The position numbers were made by a program, and so were the translations under genes. Source: Cohnella fermenti (GTDB lineage Bacteria; Bacillota; Bacilli; Paenibacillales; Paenibacillaceae). From it: a stretch of 64,000 bases of DNA. Shown here in pieces: positions 8,826 to 17,094 of this stretch (positions within the stretch are counted from its first letter, which is position 1; every line of letters starts with the position of its first letter). Under the pieces are notes generated by a model. That model worked only from the letters and a program-made list of their open reading frames with translations, searched no databases and had not been told where the DNA came from. The DNA lies in the NCBI RefSeq assembly GCF_004801405.1, contig NZ_SSOB01000004.1, positions 62,001 through 126,000 of the forward strand. The letters run 5' to 3'.

Positions 8826-10517
8826 GTGGGAGAACTGCTTGACGAGCTGCGCGGCGTGGGGACGGCCGACGAGAAGAGCCGGGCCAGCGGAGCGGCGGTA
8901 CTCGGGGCGAGGTTGCGAGAGGAGTTCATGAGGTCGGGCGTGCGCTTCGTCGCGACGCCGAGCCGGCTGGCGGACGTTCACCGGGCGGCGGCGGAACGGC
9001 TCGCGGACTGCCTCGACACGGACGGCCGGGGACGGCCCGTGCTGCAGGAAGGCGGCGTGTACAAGGGCTGCTGGCTCGAGAGCACGGGCACGATCAACGC
9101 CGAGCTTCTGTCGCGCTTCTGCCCGTCTGTCGCCGAAGCGACGTTCGAGCAGTTCGCCGACGGCCAGCGGAGCGACGGGCTTATTCCGTACAAGGTGACG
9201 GCGGGCTCTCCGGTGTTCAAGCAGATTCAGCTTGTGACGCCTCCGGCGCGGAGCGTCTGGAATCATTACCGGCTGAACGGGAGCGCCGCGGGGGCGGCGA
9301 ATGAGGGCTCGCGGCTGGAGTGGCTGCGCAAAATGTACGGCGCTCTGTCCCGCTATGACGGCTGGCTGGCTGCGAACCGCGACACCAGGGGAACGGGCGC
9401 GGTGGAGGCGTTCTGCGCCTTCGATACCGGCCATGACCTGTCGCCGCGATTCTGGCACGTGCCGGATGCTCCCTACGGAGGCGACCCGGCGCGCTTCGAT
9501 CCGAACTCGCCGATTCTGCCGTTCGTTGCGCCGGATCTGACGGCGAGCGTGCATGCCAACCGCAGACACCTGGCGCTGATGGCCGAGGAGCTGGGGGACG
9601 GGGCTGCCGCCGACGAGTGGCGCCGCAAGGCGGAGCGCTCGCTGCGGAGCCTGATCGATTATTGCTACGACGAAGAGGACGGCTTCTTCTACGACGTCGA
9701 CGCTGCCGGAAGGTTCGTCCGCGTCCAGTCGGACGTTCTTCTGCGGGTGCTCGCGTGCGAGGTCGGAGACGGCGCATTCTTCGCTTCCTCGCTGTCCCGT
9801 TACCTGCTCAATACGCGCAAATTTTACTCCAAGTATCCGTTCGTGTCGATTGCGCTGGACGATCCGAGATTCGATCCGTCTTCGGCTTATAACTCCTGGG
9901 CGGGGCCGGTCAACTTCCTGAGCCTGATCCGCGCGCCGCACGCCTTCGAGCGGCACGGCCGCCACGTCGAGCTGACGTGGGTCATGCAGCCGATTCTGTC
10001 CGCGCTGTCGCGGATGACCCGCTTCGGGCAGACGCTCAGCCCGTGGACGGGCGAAGAAGGCTACACCGAGGCGTATTCGCCGGCGATCCTGTGCGCGCTC
10101 GACTTCACCGAGCGCATCTGCGGCATTCAGCCGACGCCGGACGGCGAGCTGCGCTTCACGGGGCTGCTGCCATCGTCGGTCGACCACGGCGCCCCGGTGG
10201 CGACGGAGACGGCGTATTCGCGAACGGTCGACGGAGTCGTCTGCGAGCTGCACAATACGCCGGAGGAATGCTTCGCTTATCGCGACGGCAAGCTCTGGTG
10301 CCGCTTCCCTGCGGGCTTGCGGCTCGTGACCGACCGCCGCGGCGAGCTGAAGCGGGTGATCGGCATGACGGTGCGGGAAGTGAAGGGAACGCTGCGAATG
10401 GAAGCGGAGGGCCGCGAGATTCCCGTTCGAATTAAGGGTAATGAGGTGTGGAGGCTGGAGCACGGACGCCTGGCGCTTGATTCGGCAATGGGCGTCGTTC
10501 TGCCGACTTACGGATAG
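8826..10517 (+). CDS. Six-hairpin glycoside hydrolase, MGH1/GH63-like
   Basis: 563 residues, no signal peptide, so probably cytoplasmic. It resembles the (alpha/alpha)6-barrel proteins annotated as MGH1-like or trehalase-like glycoside hydrolases: repeated helix pairs rich in Trp and Asp and the typical stretch YNSWAGPVNFLSLIR in the second half. GTG at 8826 is chosen as start, with GAGAGGAGC 9 nt upstream; no good ATG is in range. It probably trims the oligosaccharide brought in by the locus 1 transporter. Linkage specificity cannot be assigned, and the catalytic acids were not identified with confidence. Confidence 0.75.
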   Translation: MGELLDELRGVGTADEKSRASGAAVLGARLREEFMRSGVRFVATPSRLADVHRAAAERLADCLDTDGRGRPVLQEGGVYKGCWLESTGTINAELLSRFCPSVAEATFEQFADGQRSDGLIPYKVTAGSPVFKQIQLVTPPARSVWNHYRLNGSAAGAANEGSRLEWLRKMYGALSRYDGWLAANRDTRGTGAVEAFCAFDTGHDLSPRFWHVPDAPYGGDPARFDPNSPILPFVAPDLTASVHANRRHLALMAEELGDGAAADEWRRKAERSLRSLIDYCYDEEDGFFYDVDAAGRFVRVQSDVLLRVLACEVGDGAFFASSLSRYLLNTRKFYSKYPFVSIALDDPRFDPSSAYNSWAGPVNFLSLIRAPHAFERHGRHVELTWVMQPILSALSRMTRFGQTLSPWTGEEGYTEAYSPAILCALDFTERICGIQPTPDGELRFTGLLPSSVDHGAPVATETAYSRTVDGVVCELHNTPEECFAYRDGKLWCRFPAGLRLVTDRRGELKRVIGMTVREVKGTLRMEAEGREIPVRIKGNEVWRLEHGRLALDSAMGVVLPTYG

Positions 10518-10529
10518 GAGGCGTTGCAC

Positions 10530-11408
10530 ATGCGATTAAATCAAATTCAGATGCGAGACCCGTTTGTCCTGCCGGACGCGGACGAAGGCTGCTACTACTT
10601 GTACGGATCGACCGATCCGGACATCTGGAGGGCTCCGGGCGTCGGCTTCGACGTCTACCGGAGCAGCGACCTGAGGCAATGGAAGGGGCCGTTCCCGGCA
10701 TTCCGGCCGGAGCCCGGCTTCTGGGCGGAGCGCAACTTCTGGGCTCCGGAAGTCCATGCGTACAAGGGGCGATATTACATGTTCGCCACGTTCAAGGCGG
10801 ACGGCGTCTGCCGGGGAACACAGATTCTGGTTGCCGACGGCCCGCTCGGGCCGTTCGCGCCGCACAGCGACGGCCCGGTTACGCCCGCCGATCGGGAATG
10901 CCTCGACGGCACTCTTCACGTGGACTCGGACGGGGCTCCTTGGATGATTTTCTGCCATGAGTGGGTGCAGATCGTCACCGGAACGGTATGCGCGGTGCGA
11001 CTATCGCCGGAGCTCGACCGGGCGATCGGCGAGCCCGTCGTCCTGTTCTCGGCGCAGAACGCGGAATGGGCCCAGCCGGTCACGTCGCCGAGCAACGGAA
11101 CGGGCTACGTGACGGACGGGCCTTATGCGTACCGCTGCGAGACCGGCGAGCTGCTGCTGCTCTGGTCGAGCTTCAAGCAAGGCCGCTATGCGCAGGCGGT
11201 CGCCCGCTCGGAGTCGGGCACCATCCTTGGGCCGTGGACCCACGAGCCCGAGCCGCTGTACGAGAGCGACGGCGGCCACGGCATGCTGTTCCGCTCGTTC
11301 GACGGCCGGCTGCGGCTCGCTCTGCACACGCCGAACCGGACGCCGGACGAGCGACCGGTGTTCATCGAGCTGGAAGAGACGGAGGGGCGGCTGCAAGTGC
11401 GGGAATGA
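10530..11408 (+). CDS. GH43-like five-bladed beta-propeller glycosidase
   Basis: 292 residues, cytoplasmic by lack of a signal peptide. It matches the family 43 layout: N-terminal MRDPFVLPDAD supplies the catalytic base (D10), a middle aspartate (D126, in CLDGTLHVD) fits the pKa modulator, and VTDGPYAYR marks the place of the general acid. That position is normally glutamate but is aspartate here (D196). Bladed repeats with WAPEVHAYKGRYYMFATF are typical. ATG 10530 is preferred because TAGGAGG lies 8 nt upstream. Family 43 enzymes usually remove arabinose or xylose from plant polysaccharides; specificity is inferred only from that. It is the last gene of locus 1. Confidence 0.82.
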   Translation: MRLNQIQMRDPFVLPDADEGCYYLYGSTDPDIWRAPGVGFDVYRSSDLRQWKGPFPAFRPEPGFWAERNFWAPEVHAYKGRYYMFATFKADGVCRGTQILVADGPLGPFAPHSDGPVTPADRECLDGTLHVDSDGAPWMIFCHEWVQIVTGTVCAVRLSPELDRAIGEPVVLFSAQNAEWAQPVTSPSNGTGYVTDGPYAYRCETGELLLLWSSFKQGRYAQAVARSESGTILGPWTHEPEPLYESDGGHGMLFRSFDGRLRLALHTPNRTPDERPVFIELEETEGRLQVRE

Positions 11409-11438
11409 TGGGGACGTGGATGGAGGAGGGACTAATCA

Positions 11439-11600
11439 AGGCGCACGAATGAAGGCGCACGAATGGGGACGCGTGGGTAGGGGCACGAATGGGGGCGCAC
11501 GAATGGGGCGCATGGGTAGGAGGCACGAATGGGAGCGCACGAATAAGGGCGTACGAACAGGGGGAGCGAATAGGGAGCGAATGTGGGGGCGCGAGTAGGG
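11439..11600 (+). repeat. Degenerate G-rich tandem repeats (GCGCACGAATGGG-like)
   Basis: About nine variants of a 12-14 bp unit built on CGCACGAAT-GGG follow the GH43-like gene. A longer unit (CACGAATGGGG, then CGYRTGGGTAGG) occurs twice. Spacing is irregular and crosses frames, so a coding role is unlikely. Confidence 0.7.
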
Positions 11601-11634
11601 AACTAGGCAAAGCCCCCGCCGACCGCGATTCCGC

Positions 11635-11710
11635 CGAATGTATGCGAAATTTCACATTCGTTGCCCGCGCCGACCGCGATTCCCCCCCATGGATGTGGTT
11701 TAATACGAAA
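11635..11710. repeat. Palindromic repeat, one good and one degenerate unit (array A)
   Basis: TATGCGAAATTTCACATT (11641-11658) belongs to the same 18-bp palindrome family as the arrays near 22.1, 26.3 and 33.0 kb. A weak second copy begins exactly 52 bp later (11693). The 52-bp period also shows in the flanks: GCCGACCGCGATTCC occurs at 11617 and 11669. Confidence 0.6.
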
Positions 11711-12150
11711 ATGAAGCCCCCCCACACACAATGGCGGTCTGTCACGCATTGAGACAAAAAAAGTCCCACCGGCCAACAAATTTGCTTGGATCTTAGCTTA
11801 TATCCCGCTCTGGTCCGGCGCGGTCGGCATATCGGTGAGAGGCGTGACAGGAGGGGGAGTCCCCTTTTTGAACACTTATGTCTCTTCTCCCCGACGCTCA
11901 GGAACCTCCCCTTACCGATCATGGCCTTCGGTCTCAGGTTGGTCCGTTCAGCTTGCACGCGGCACGCGGCGCAGAATCCGTCCCGACGATCGCCGACCTT
12001 CGACCATCGCCGCTCTCTGACCGCCGCCGGGTTTGCCCCGCACCCCCCTTTCCTGAACGAAAGGGAGAGGAGACCTAATGCCGCCAGAGAGGATAAGGCG
12101 CGGGAGGGGATAAAGGCGCGGGCGGGGAGAGGATAGGCCGTGCCGGATGG
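11711..12150. other. Intergenic DNA with no recognisable gene
   Basis: No credible coding region was found. The stretch holds a small stem with AGGGG and CCCCT followed by TTTT (11852-11869) and several GGATAAGGC-like G-rich motifs near 12090-12135. Neither was assigned a function. Confidence 0.5.
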
Positions 12151-12154
12151 CAAG

Positions 12155-12204
12155 CGGAGCGTCGTTGAGCGGATTCCTCCTCCACTAGCTCCGCCCAACT
12201 AGCC
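12155..12204 (-). repeat. Dispersed repeat 2, copy A
   Basis: Read on the minus strand this contains AGCTAGTGGAGG and, after a short gap, AATCCGCTCAACGACGCT. It matches copies at 22436-22552 and 26172-26246, apart from a small insertion. Confidence 0.65.
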
Positions 12205-12278
12205 GCAAATTTTTATGGTAGAGGGTGACGCGGAGGAGGTTGGTCGGCGGTTATAGTGGAGGGAGTATTCATTGTTTG

Positions 12279-12295
12279 ATATGCTTATAGCATAT
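12279..12295. promoter_or_regulatory. Perfect palindrome upstream of the MalY-type gene
   Basis: ATATGCT-TAT-AGCATAT is a perfect 7-3-7 inverted repeat ending 15 bp before the ribosome-binding site of the aminotransferase gene. Its position suits a repressor operator; the protein is unknown. Confidence 0.45.
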
Positions 12296-12329
12296 TCCGA
12301 CGAGACCGCTCGAGGAGGATGCTAATAAG

Positions 12330-13523
12330 ATGAAGTATAATTTCGATGAGATCGTCAATAGAAGAGGAACCTACTCGATCAAGTGGGACGGAGGAGAGGT
12401 TCTTAAGAAGTGGAAGTTCGCGGAGAGGTACGACGAGGAGACGATCCCGCTGTTTACGGCGGACATGGACCTGCCGGTTCCGCAGCCGGTCGTCGATGCG
12501 CTGCATCGCACGGTCGACCACCGCATCTTCGGCTATTCGGTCGTGCCGGACGCTTACTACGAGGCGATCCAAGGCTGGTTCAAGCGGCATCACGACTGGG
12601 AGATCGGCAAGGAGGAGATCGTCTACTGCCCGGGGACGGTCCATGCGATCTTCGCGGCGGTGCGGACGTTCACGCAGCCGGGGGACGGCGTCATCATTCA
12701 GCGGCCGGTGTATCCTCCATTCACGATGGCGATCGAGAAGAACGGACGAACGGTCGTGAACAATGCGCTCATGCAGGGAGAGGACGGCCGCTACGAGATC
12801 GACTTCGAAGACTTCGAAGCGAAGGCGAAGGAGCCGTCCACGACGATGTTTATTCTGTGCAACCCGCATAACCCAACGGGACGGATTTTCCGGCCGGCGG
12901 AGTTGAAGCGGATGGCGGACATTTGCCGCGACAACGGCGTGCTCATCATCGCGGACGAGATCCACGGCGACCTGATTCGCCGGAGCGAGACGTTCGTGCC
13001 GATCGCCAAGGTTGCCGGCGAAGGAACGCCGATCGTGACCTGCACGGCGATCAACAAGACGTTTAACCTCGCGGGCCTCCATTGCACGAACCTGGTCATT
13101 CCGGACAAGGAGCTGCGCGAGAAGTTCGTGCAATCCCTCGGCTCCGCGGCCGCGACCCCGTTCACGTATTCGGCGCTGATCGCGGCCTATAACGAAGGGG
13201 AGGACTGGCTCGAGCAGCTCAAGGAATACATCGACGATACGCTCGAGTTCGTGCTTGCGTTCCTGCGGGAGAGGATGCCGAAGGTGAAGGCGGTTATGCC
13301 GGAGGGCACCTACATTCTGTGGATGGACTTCCGCGGGTACGGGCTGACGCCGAAGGAGGTCCACGACCGGATCTACAACCGGGCGAATGTTCTTCTCGAG
13401 GACGGCGAGCGCTTCGGGGAGGAAGGGCTCGGCTTCCAGCGCATCTGCCTGCCGTCGCCGCGTCCGCTTATTCGCGAAGCTCTCGAGCGGATCGCGAGGG
13501 AGTTCGAGGATGTGAAGGAGTGA
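12330..13523 (+). CDS. MalY/PatB-type PLP-dependent aminotransferase (C-S lyase)
   Basis: 397 residues, the family's usual length. The class I/II aminotransferase fold is clear: YSIKWDG near the N-terminus is typical of MalY/PatB, CNPHNPTGR is the conserved substrate-contact loop, ADEIHGDL carries the PLP-ring aspartate, and the PLP lysine is K243 in TAINKTFNLAG. Relatives act as cystathionine beta-lyases, cleaving C-S bonds to give a thiol, pyruvate and ammonia; some, like E. coli MalY, also have a regulatory role. GAGGAGG lies about 12 nt before the ATG. The gene stands alone between repeat-rich DNA and a convergent kinase gene. Exact substrate unproven. Confidence 0.9.
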   Translation: MKYNFDEIVNRRGTYSIKWDGGEVLKKWKFAERYDEETIPLFTADMDLPVPQPVVDALHRTVDHRIFGYSVVPDAYYEAIQGWFKRHHDWEIGKEEIVYCPGTVHAIFAAVRTFTQPGDGVIIQRPVYPPFTMAIEKNGRTVVNNALMQGEDGRYEIDFEDFEAKAKEPSTTMFILCNPHNPTGRIFRPAELKRMADICRDNGVLIIADEIHGDLIRRSETFVPIAKVAGEGTPIVTCTAINKTFNLAGLHCTNLVIPDKELREKFVQSLGSAAATPFTYSALIAAYNEGEDWLEQLKEYIDDTLEFVLAFLRERMPKVKAVMPEGTYILWMDFRGYGLTPKEVHDRIYNRANVLLEDGERFGEEGLGFQRICLPSPRPLIREALERIAREFEDVKE

Positions 13524-13650
13524 AGCCTCAAGATGCGAAGCGACGGGGGCGAGAATAGGGGGCGAGAATAGGCGGGAGCGAGAGTAGGCGAGGGGGCGGA
13601 TCTGCGGCGAAGAGGATCGGCGAAGAGAACGTCGTTCCCCCTCCCCGCCC

Positions 13651-15465
13651 TTACTCCTCGCCATAGGGGAGCGCAGCGCGAACGGTCGTGCCGCGGCCGG
13701 GCGAGCTTGCGATCTCGAGGCCGTAAGGCTCGCCGTACTGCATGCGCAACCTGGTATGAACGTTTACCAGTCCGATCCCCCGTCGCAGCTCCCATTTCTC
13801 GGGCCCTTCCAGCGTTGTCTGGGGGCCCGATTTTATTTTCCGCAGGAGGGCTTGAAGCTTGTCGTCCGGTATGCCGCCCCCGTCGTCCTCGACCAGAAGC
13901 GCGAGCGTCTTGCCGTCCGTTCTCGCGGAGATGCGGATCGTCGTCGTCTCGCGGCGCGGCTCGCAGCCGTGGATCACGGAGTTCTCCACGATCGGCTGGA
14001 GCAGGATGGCCGGGATCAAGCGCTCGCCGAGCGAGCCGTCGATGTCGATCCGATACGCCAGCCGATCGCCGAATCGGCTCTTCTGGATGCCCAGATAAGC
14101 CTCCAGCAGCTCAAGCTCCTTGCGCAGAGGAATCGCCTGATCGATGCTCGCATAGCCGCGCAGCACGAGGCTCAGCTTCTCGAGGTTGTCCGTCGCCTCC
14201 TCGGTTCGCCCGACCTGAATCAACGCGCCGATCGTATGGAGGGTGTTGTAGATGAAGTGAGGCCGAATCTGGCTGACCAGGGCGTGAATCTGCGCTTCCT
14301 TCTGCAGGTAGCTCTTCTCGAACACTTCCTTCGTCAGGCGGGTGTTCTCCTCCATCATCTCCTCGATCCGTCCGATCATCGAATTGAACGAATGACCGAT
14401 ATACGCGATCTCGTCGCCCGAACGGAGCTCGGGAACCCGCACGGACAGATGGCCGAGCTTGACCTGCTTCATGACGGACACCATGCGAAGCAGCGGCCGC
14501 AGGAAGGCGCGAATCAGGAAGAACAGGATCAGGCATGCGAAGAGGGAGCCGAGTGCGGCGATCAGGATGGTGAAGTTCCGCGTCACGATGGCGCTTCGGT
14601 TAAGCTCGTCGACCGCGTTCAAGGAGATGACCGTCCAGTCGGCGCGGGCGATCTCCGATGTGGCGGCGAGGTACCGGCGACCGTTCTCCTTCAGATGGAA
14701 TTGGGAGGCCGAGCGCTCGCGGGCGGTCTGATAGAGCTTGACGGGATCGACGTCCTTCAGGCTCGAATAGATGACGTTCTCGTTGCCGTCCGCGATGACG
14801 ATGCCGCCCCCGGAGCCGAGATCGACCTTGTCGGCGATGTTCGCGATGCCCGAATAGTTGGCGTCCACCCGAATGACCGCGAGCGGCTTCGTCGTATCCT
14901 TCAGGCTGCGGAGCTGCTTGACGACGGAGAAGATTCGCACCCCGGGATTCGATCGGATCGTCTTCGGCGCGGCGAGGAAGATCGGCGTCTGGGTGCCGAG
15001 AGCCTGGACATACCAGTCCTGCTCGCGGAAGTCGGGTTCGAGCGGCTCCACGTTCACGGCGCGGCCGTTCAAGTAGACGTGATCGCCGGTGATGATGTAC
15101 ACCTGGAGGATGTCCAGCCGGGGCGTCACGATCATCTGGTTCAGGAAGTCCTCGATCTGCCTCTCCTTCTGGAGCTGTCCGTACTCGGTGTCCGGCTCGG
15201 GCAAGTCGAGAAGCTGGAGCACCTGGAGATTGTTGTAGGGGGACAGGGACAGGCGGAACAGATCGTCGACGTAATTGTCCAGGTTAAGCGAGAGCTGGTC
15301 CAGAATCTGCTTCGTCCGTTCATTGGATTGCTGTTGAAAATCCCGGGTGTACCGGTCGTACGAGAGAAGAGTCATCAGCGAGACGGCAGCGAGGAAAATC
15401 GCGATTGTGGCGCCGATCAGCTTGATCGCAATGCTCGGGCGCCGGAGCGCGTACCAGGGCGGCAT
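13651..15465 (-). CDS. Sensor histidine kinase, YesM type
   Basis: 604 residues. Membrane helices at about residues 14-35 and 298-322 enclose a Cache-like extracellular sensor. HAMP (RPLLRMVSVMKQVKLGHLSV) and the kinase core follow, with the phosphorylated histidine in SQIRPHFIYNTLHTIGAL, N box QPIVENSVIHG and G box EDDGGGIP. GGAGGAA lies 7 nt before the ATG. It lies 39 bp downstream of its partner regulator on the same strand, and the pair diverges from the transporter operon at 17095. Ligand unknown, probably an isomalto-oligosaccharide given the GH66 gene. Confidence 0.92.
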   Translation of the reverse strand: MPPWYALRRPSIAIKLIGATIAIFLAAVSLMTLLSYDRYTRDFQQQSNERTKQILDQLSLNLDNYVDDLFRLSLSPYNNLQVLQLLDLPEPDTEYGQLQKERQIEDFLNQMIVTPRLDILQVYIITGDHVYLNGRAVNVEPLEPDFREQDWYVQALGTQTPIFLAAPKTIRSNPGVRIFSVVKQLRSLKDTTKPLAVIRVDANYSGIANIADKVDLGSGGGIVIADGNENVIYSSLKDVDPVKLYQTARERSASQFHLKENGRRYLAATSEIARADWTVISLNAVDELNRSAIVTRNFTILIAALGSLFACLILFFLIRAFLRPLLRMVSVMKQVKLGHLSVRVPELRSGDEIAYIGHSFNSMIGRIEEMMEENTRLTKEVFEKSYLQKEAQIHALVSQIRPHFIYNTLHTIGALIQVGRTEEATDNLEKLSLVLRGYASIDQAIPLRKELELLEAYLGIQKSRFGDRLAYRIDIDGSLGERLIPAILLQPIVENSVIHGCEPRRETTTIRISARTDGKTLALLVEDDGGGIPDDKLQALLRKIKSGPQTTLEGPEKWELRRGIGLVNVHTRLRMQYGEPYGLEIASSPGRGTTVRAALPYGEE

Positions 15466-15504
15466 CGTTCGGTTCCTCCTTCGCGGCCGGGGGGCGGCAA
15501 CGCG

Positions 15505-16893
15505 TTAATCCGGCCGGTATTCGCCCGGCGTCTTGCCGAAGTGCTTCTTGAATACGTAAGTGAAGTGCTTGACGTTCGCGTATCCGATCCGCTCGGCGAC
15601 CTCGACAACTCGCATCTCGGGGTTGCCGGCAAGCAGGCGGGCGGCATTGTCCATACGGACGCGCGTCATGTATTTGACATAGGGTGTCCCGATATGCTTA
15701 TGGAAAACAGTGCTGATATGCTGCGGAGAGGCATGGAACTTATCCGACAGCAGCGAGAGCGAGATCGGCTCCGCATAGCCGACCTCGATGAAGCGCCGAA
15801 TCTCTTCCGCCAGCTTCCGCTCGCCGATCTCCGCGCCGGACCGTTCCGGCCGCTCCTCCGATGTTCGACCATCCGGAGTTCGGTCTTCCGTTATTCGATG
15901 CACCGGAATGCGGGGCCCCGACTGCTGCTGGCCGCTCGCCTCGCCGATTCCTTCCGCATCCTCGCCCGCTTCGTACAAGCGGTCTCCGCCGCAGCGGATT
16001 CCCCTTCCGGACGCCGCCAGCGCCGAGCGATAGGACAACTCGAGCTGGAGCACGTCTTCGATCTGCTCCCCGAGCCCTCCCGTGATGGCGAGTCCGGTGG
16101 CGAGGCGCATGTTGTCCCGAACGGCGGCATAGAGCGCGCGGGCGTCCTCCTGCAGCGAGTCCGTCTCCGTGCCGGAGAGCAGCACGGCGGTGCGCTCCCG
16201 GTCGTCGAACATCGTCCACACCAGTTCCCTTCGCTCGCACAGCTCCGCGGCGATCTGGTTCAGAATGTAGTGGAAGATCGACCAGTCCCGGCGAGGGATG
16301 CTCTTGTCCCGCAGCGAATCGTCGTCGATCGCCAGCAGGAGGATAAGCCCTTCTCCTTCGAAGAGCGGAATCTTCATCCGGTACGCCAAGGGGAACAGCG
16401 AGCCGACCTCCGCCTCCGCTCCTGCGATCAACGCTTGGAGAAGCCGCCGGCCGATATGCTTCATTCCTTCCTGCGACAACGCCTGAAGTCCGCGCTGCGC
16501 CGCTTCGTCGGCGCGAATCCGCTCGAGCCGTCCGGCAACGTCCCGCAGCGTGCGCCGCATCGCGTCGCGATTCAGCGGCTTGAGCAAATACTGCTCGGCC
16601 CGATATTGCAGCGCGTCCCGGACGAACTCGAACTCCTCGTAGCCGGACAGAATCACGACCTTGATGCGAGGATGCCTCGCTTGCAGTTCCTTGCACAATT
16701 CCAATCCGTTCATGACGGGCATCTTAATATCGGTCATGACCAGATCGACGGAACGCTCCTCCAGGAACTCGAGCGCTTCTTGTCCGTCCGCGGCTTCCCC
16801 GGCAACGGCGAACCGCGGGTCGAGGGCGGGAATCTGAAGCCTCAGATACTCGCGCTGGATAGCTTCGTCGTCTACGATCAACACGGTATACAT
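15505..16893 (-). CDS. Response regulator with AraC domain, YesN type
   Basis: 462 residues. The receiver domain begins MYTVLIVDDEAIQREYLRLQ and carries the phosphoacceptor in LVMTDIKMPVMNG and the conserved lysine in YLLKPL. The AraC domain forms the C-terminus, with helix-turn-helix units LSLLSDKFHASPQHISTVF and VAERIGYANVKHFTYVF. The ATG at 16893 is chosen since GAGAGGAG precedes it and the receiver fold starts at once; an upstream ATG at 16929 would add 12 residues. It is expected to activate the divergent solute-binding and permease genes across a 200-bp shared promoter region. Confidence 0.9.
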   Translation of the reverse strand: MYTVLIVDDEAIQREYLRLQIPALDPRFAVAGEAADGQEALEFLEERSVDLVMTDIKMPVMNGLELCKELQARHPRIKVVILSGYEEFEFVRDALQYRAEQYLLKPLNRDAMRRTLRDVAGRLERIRADEAAQRGLQALSQEGMKHIGRRLLQALIAGAEAEVGSLFPLAYRMKIPLFEGEGLILLLAIDDDSLRDKSIPRRDWSIFHYILNQIAAELCERRELVWTMFDDRERTAVLLSGTETDSLQEDARALYAAVRDNMRLATGLAITGGLGEQIEDVLQLELSYRSALAASGRGIRCGGDRLYEAGEDAEGIGEASGQQQSGPRIPVHRITEDRTPDGRTSEERPERSGAEIGERKLAEEIRRFIEVGYAEPISLSLLSDKFHASPQHISTVFHKHIGTPYVKYMTRVRMDNAARLLAGNPEMRVVEVAERIGYANVKHFTYVFKKHFGKTPGEYRPD

Positions 16894-17094
16894 ACGGTTC
16901 TCGAGCTCCTCTCGGCAAGTTACCTGCATTATAGCAAACTTGGAGGCCGGATTCGGCTCCCGCGAAAAAATCGGCCGTCCCGGAGAAAAAAACGGAATTT
17001 CTTCCGAAGGCGAACCTGGTCTATGCTTAAGTCGCGAAGGGGAATCGGCCGGCCGGCGTTCCCCGGCATTCCAACGACAAAGGGGAGTTGTTCA

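Noticed and set aside
13756-17094. Very long open frame upstream of and in phase with the second solute-binding protein gene
   Set aside because: It is antisense to clear kinase and regulator genes; a high-GC codon-bias shadow. The real gene starts at 17095 with a signal peptide.
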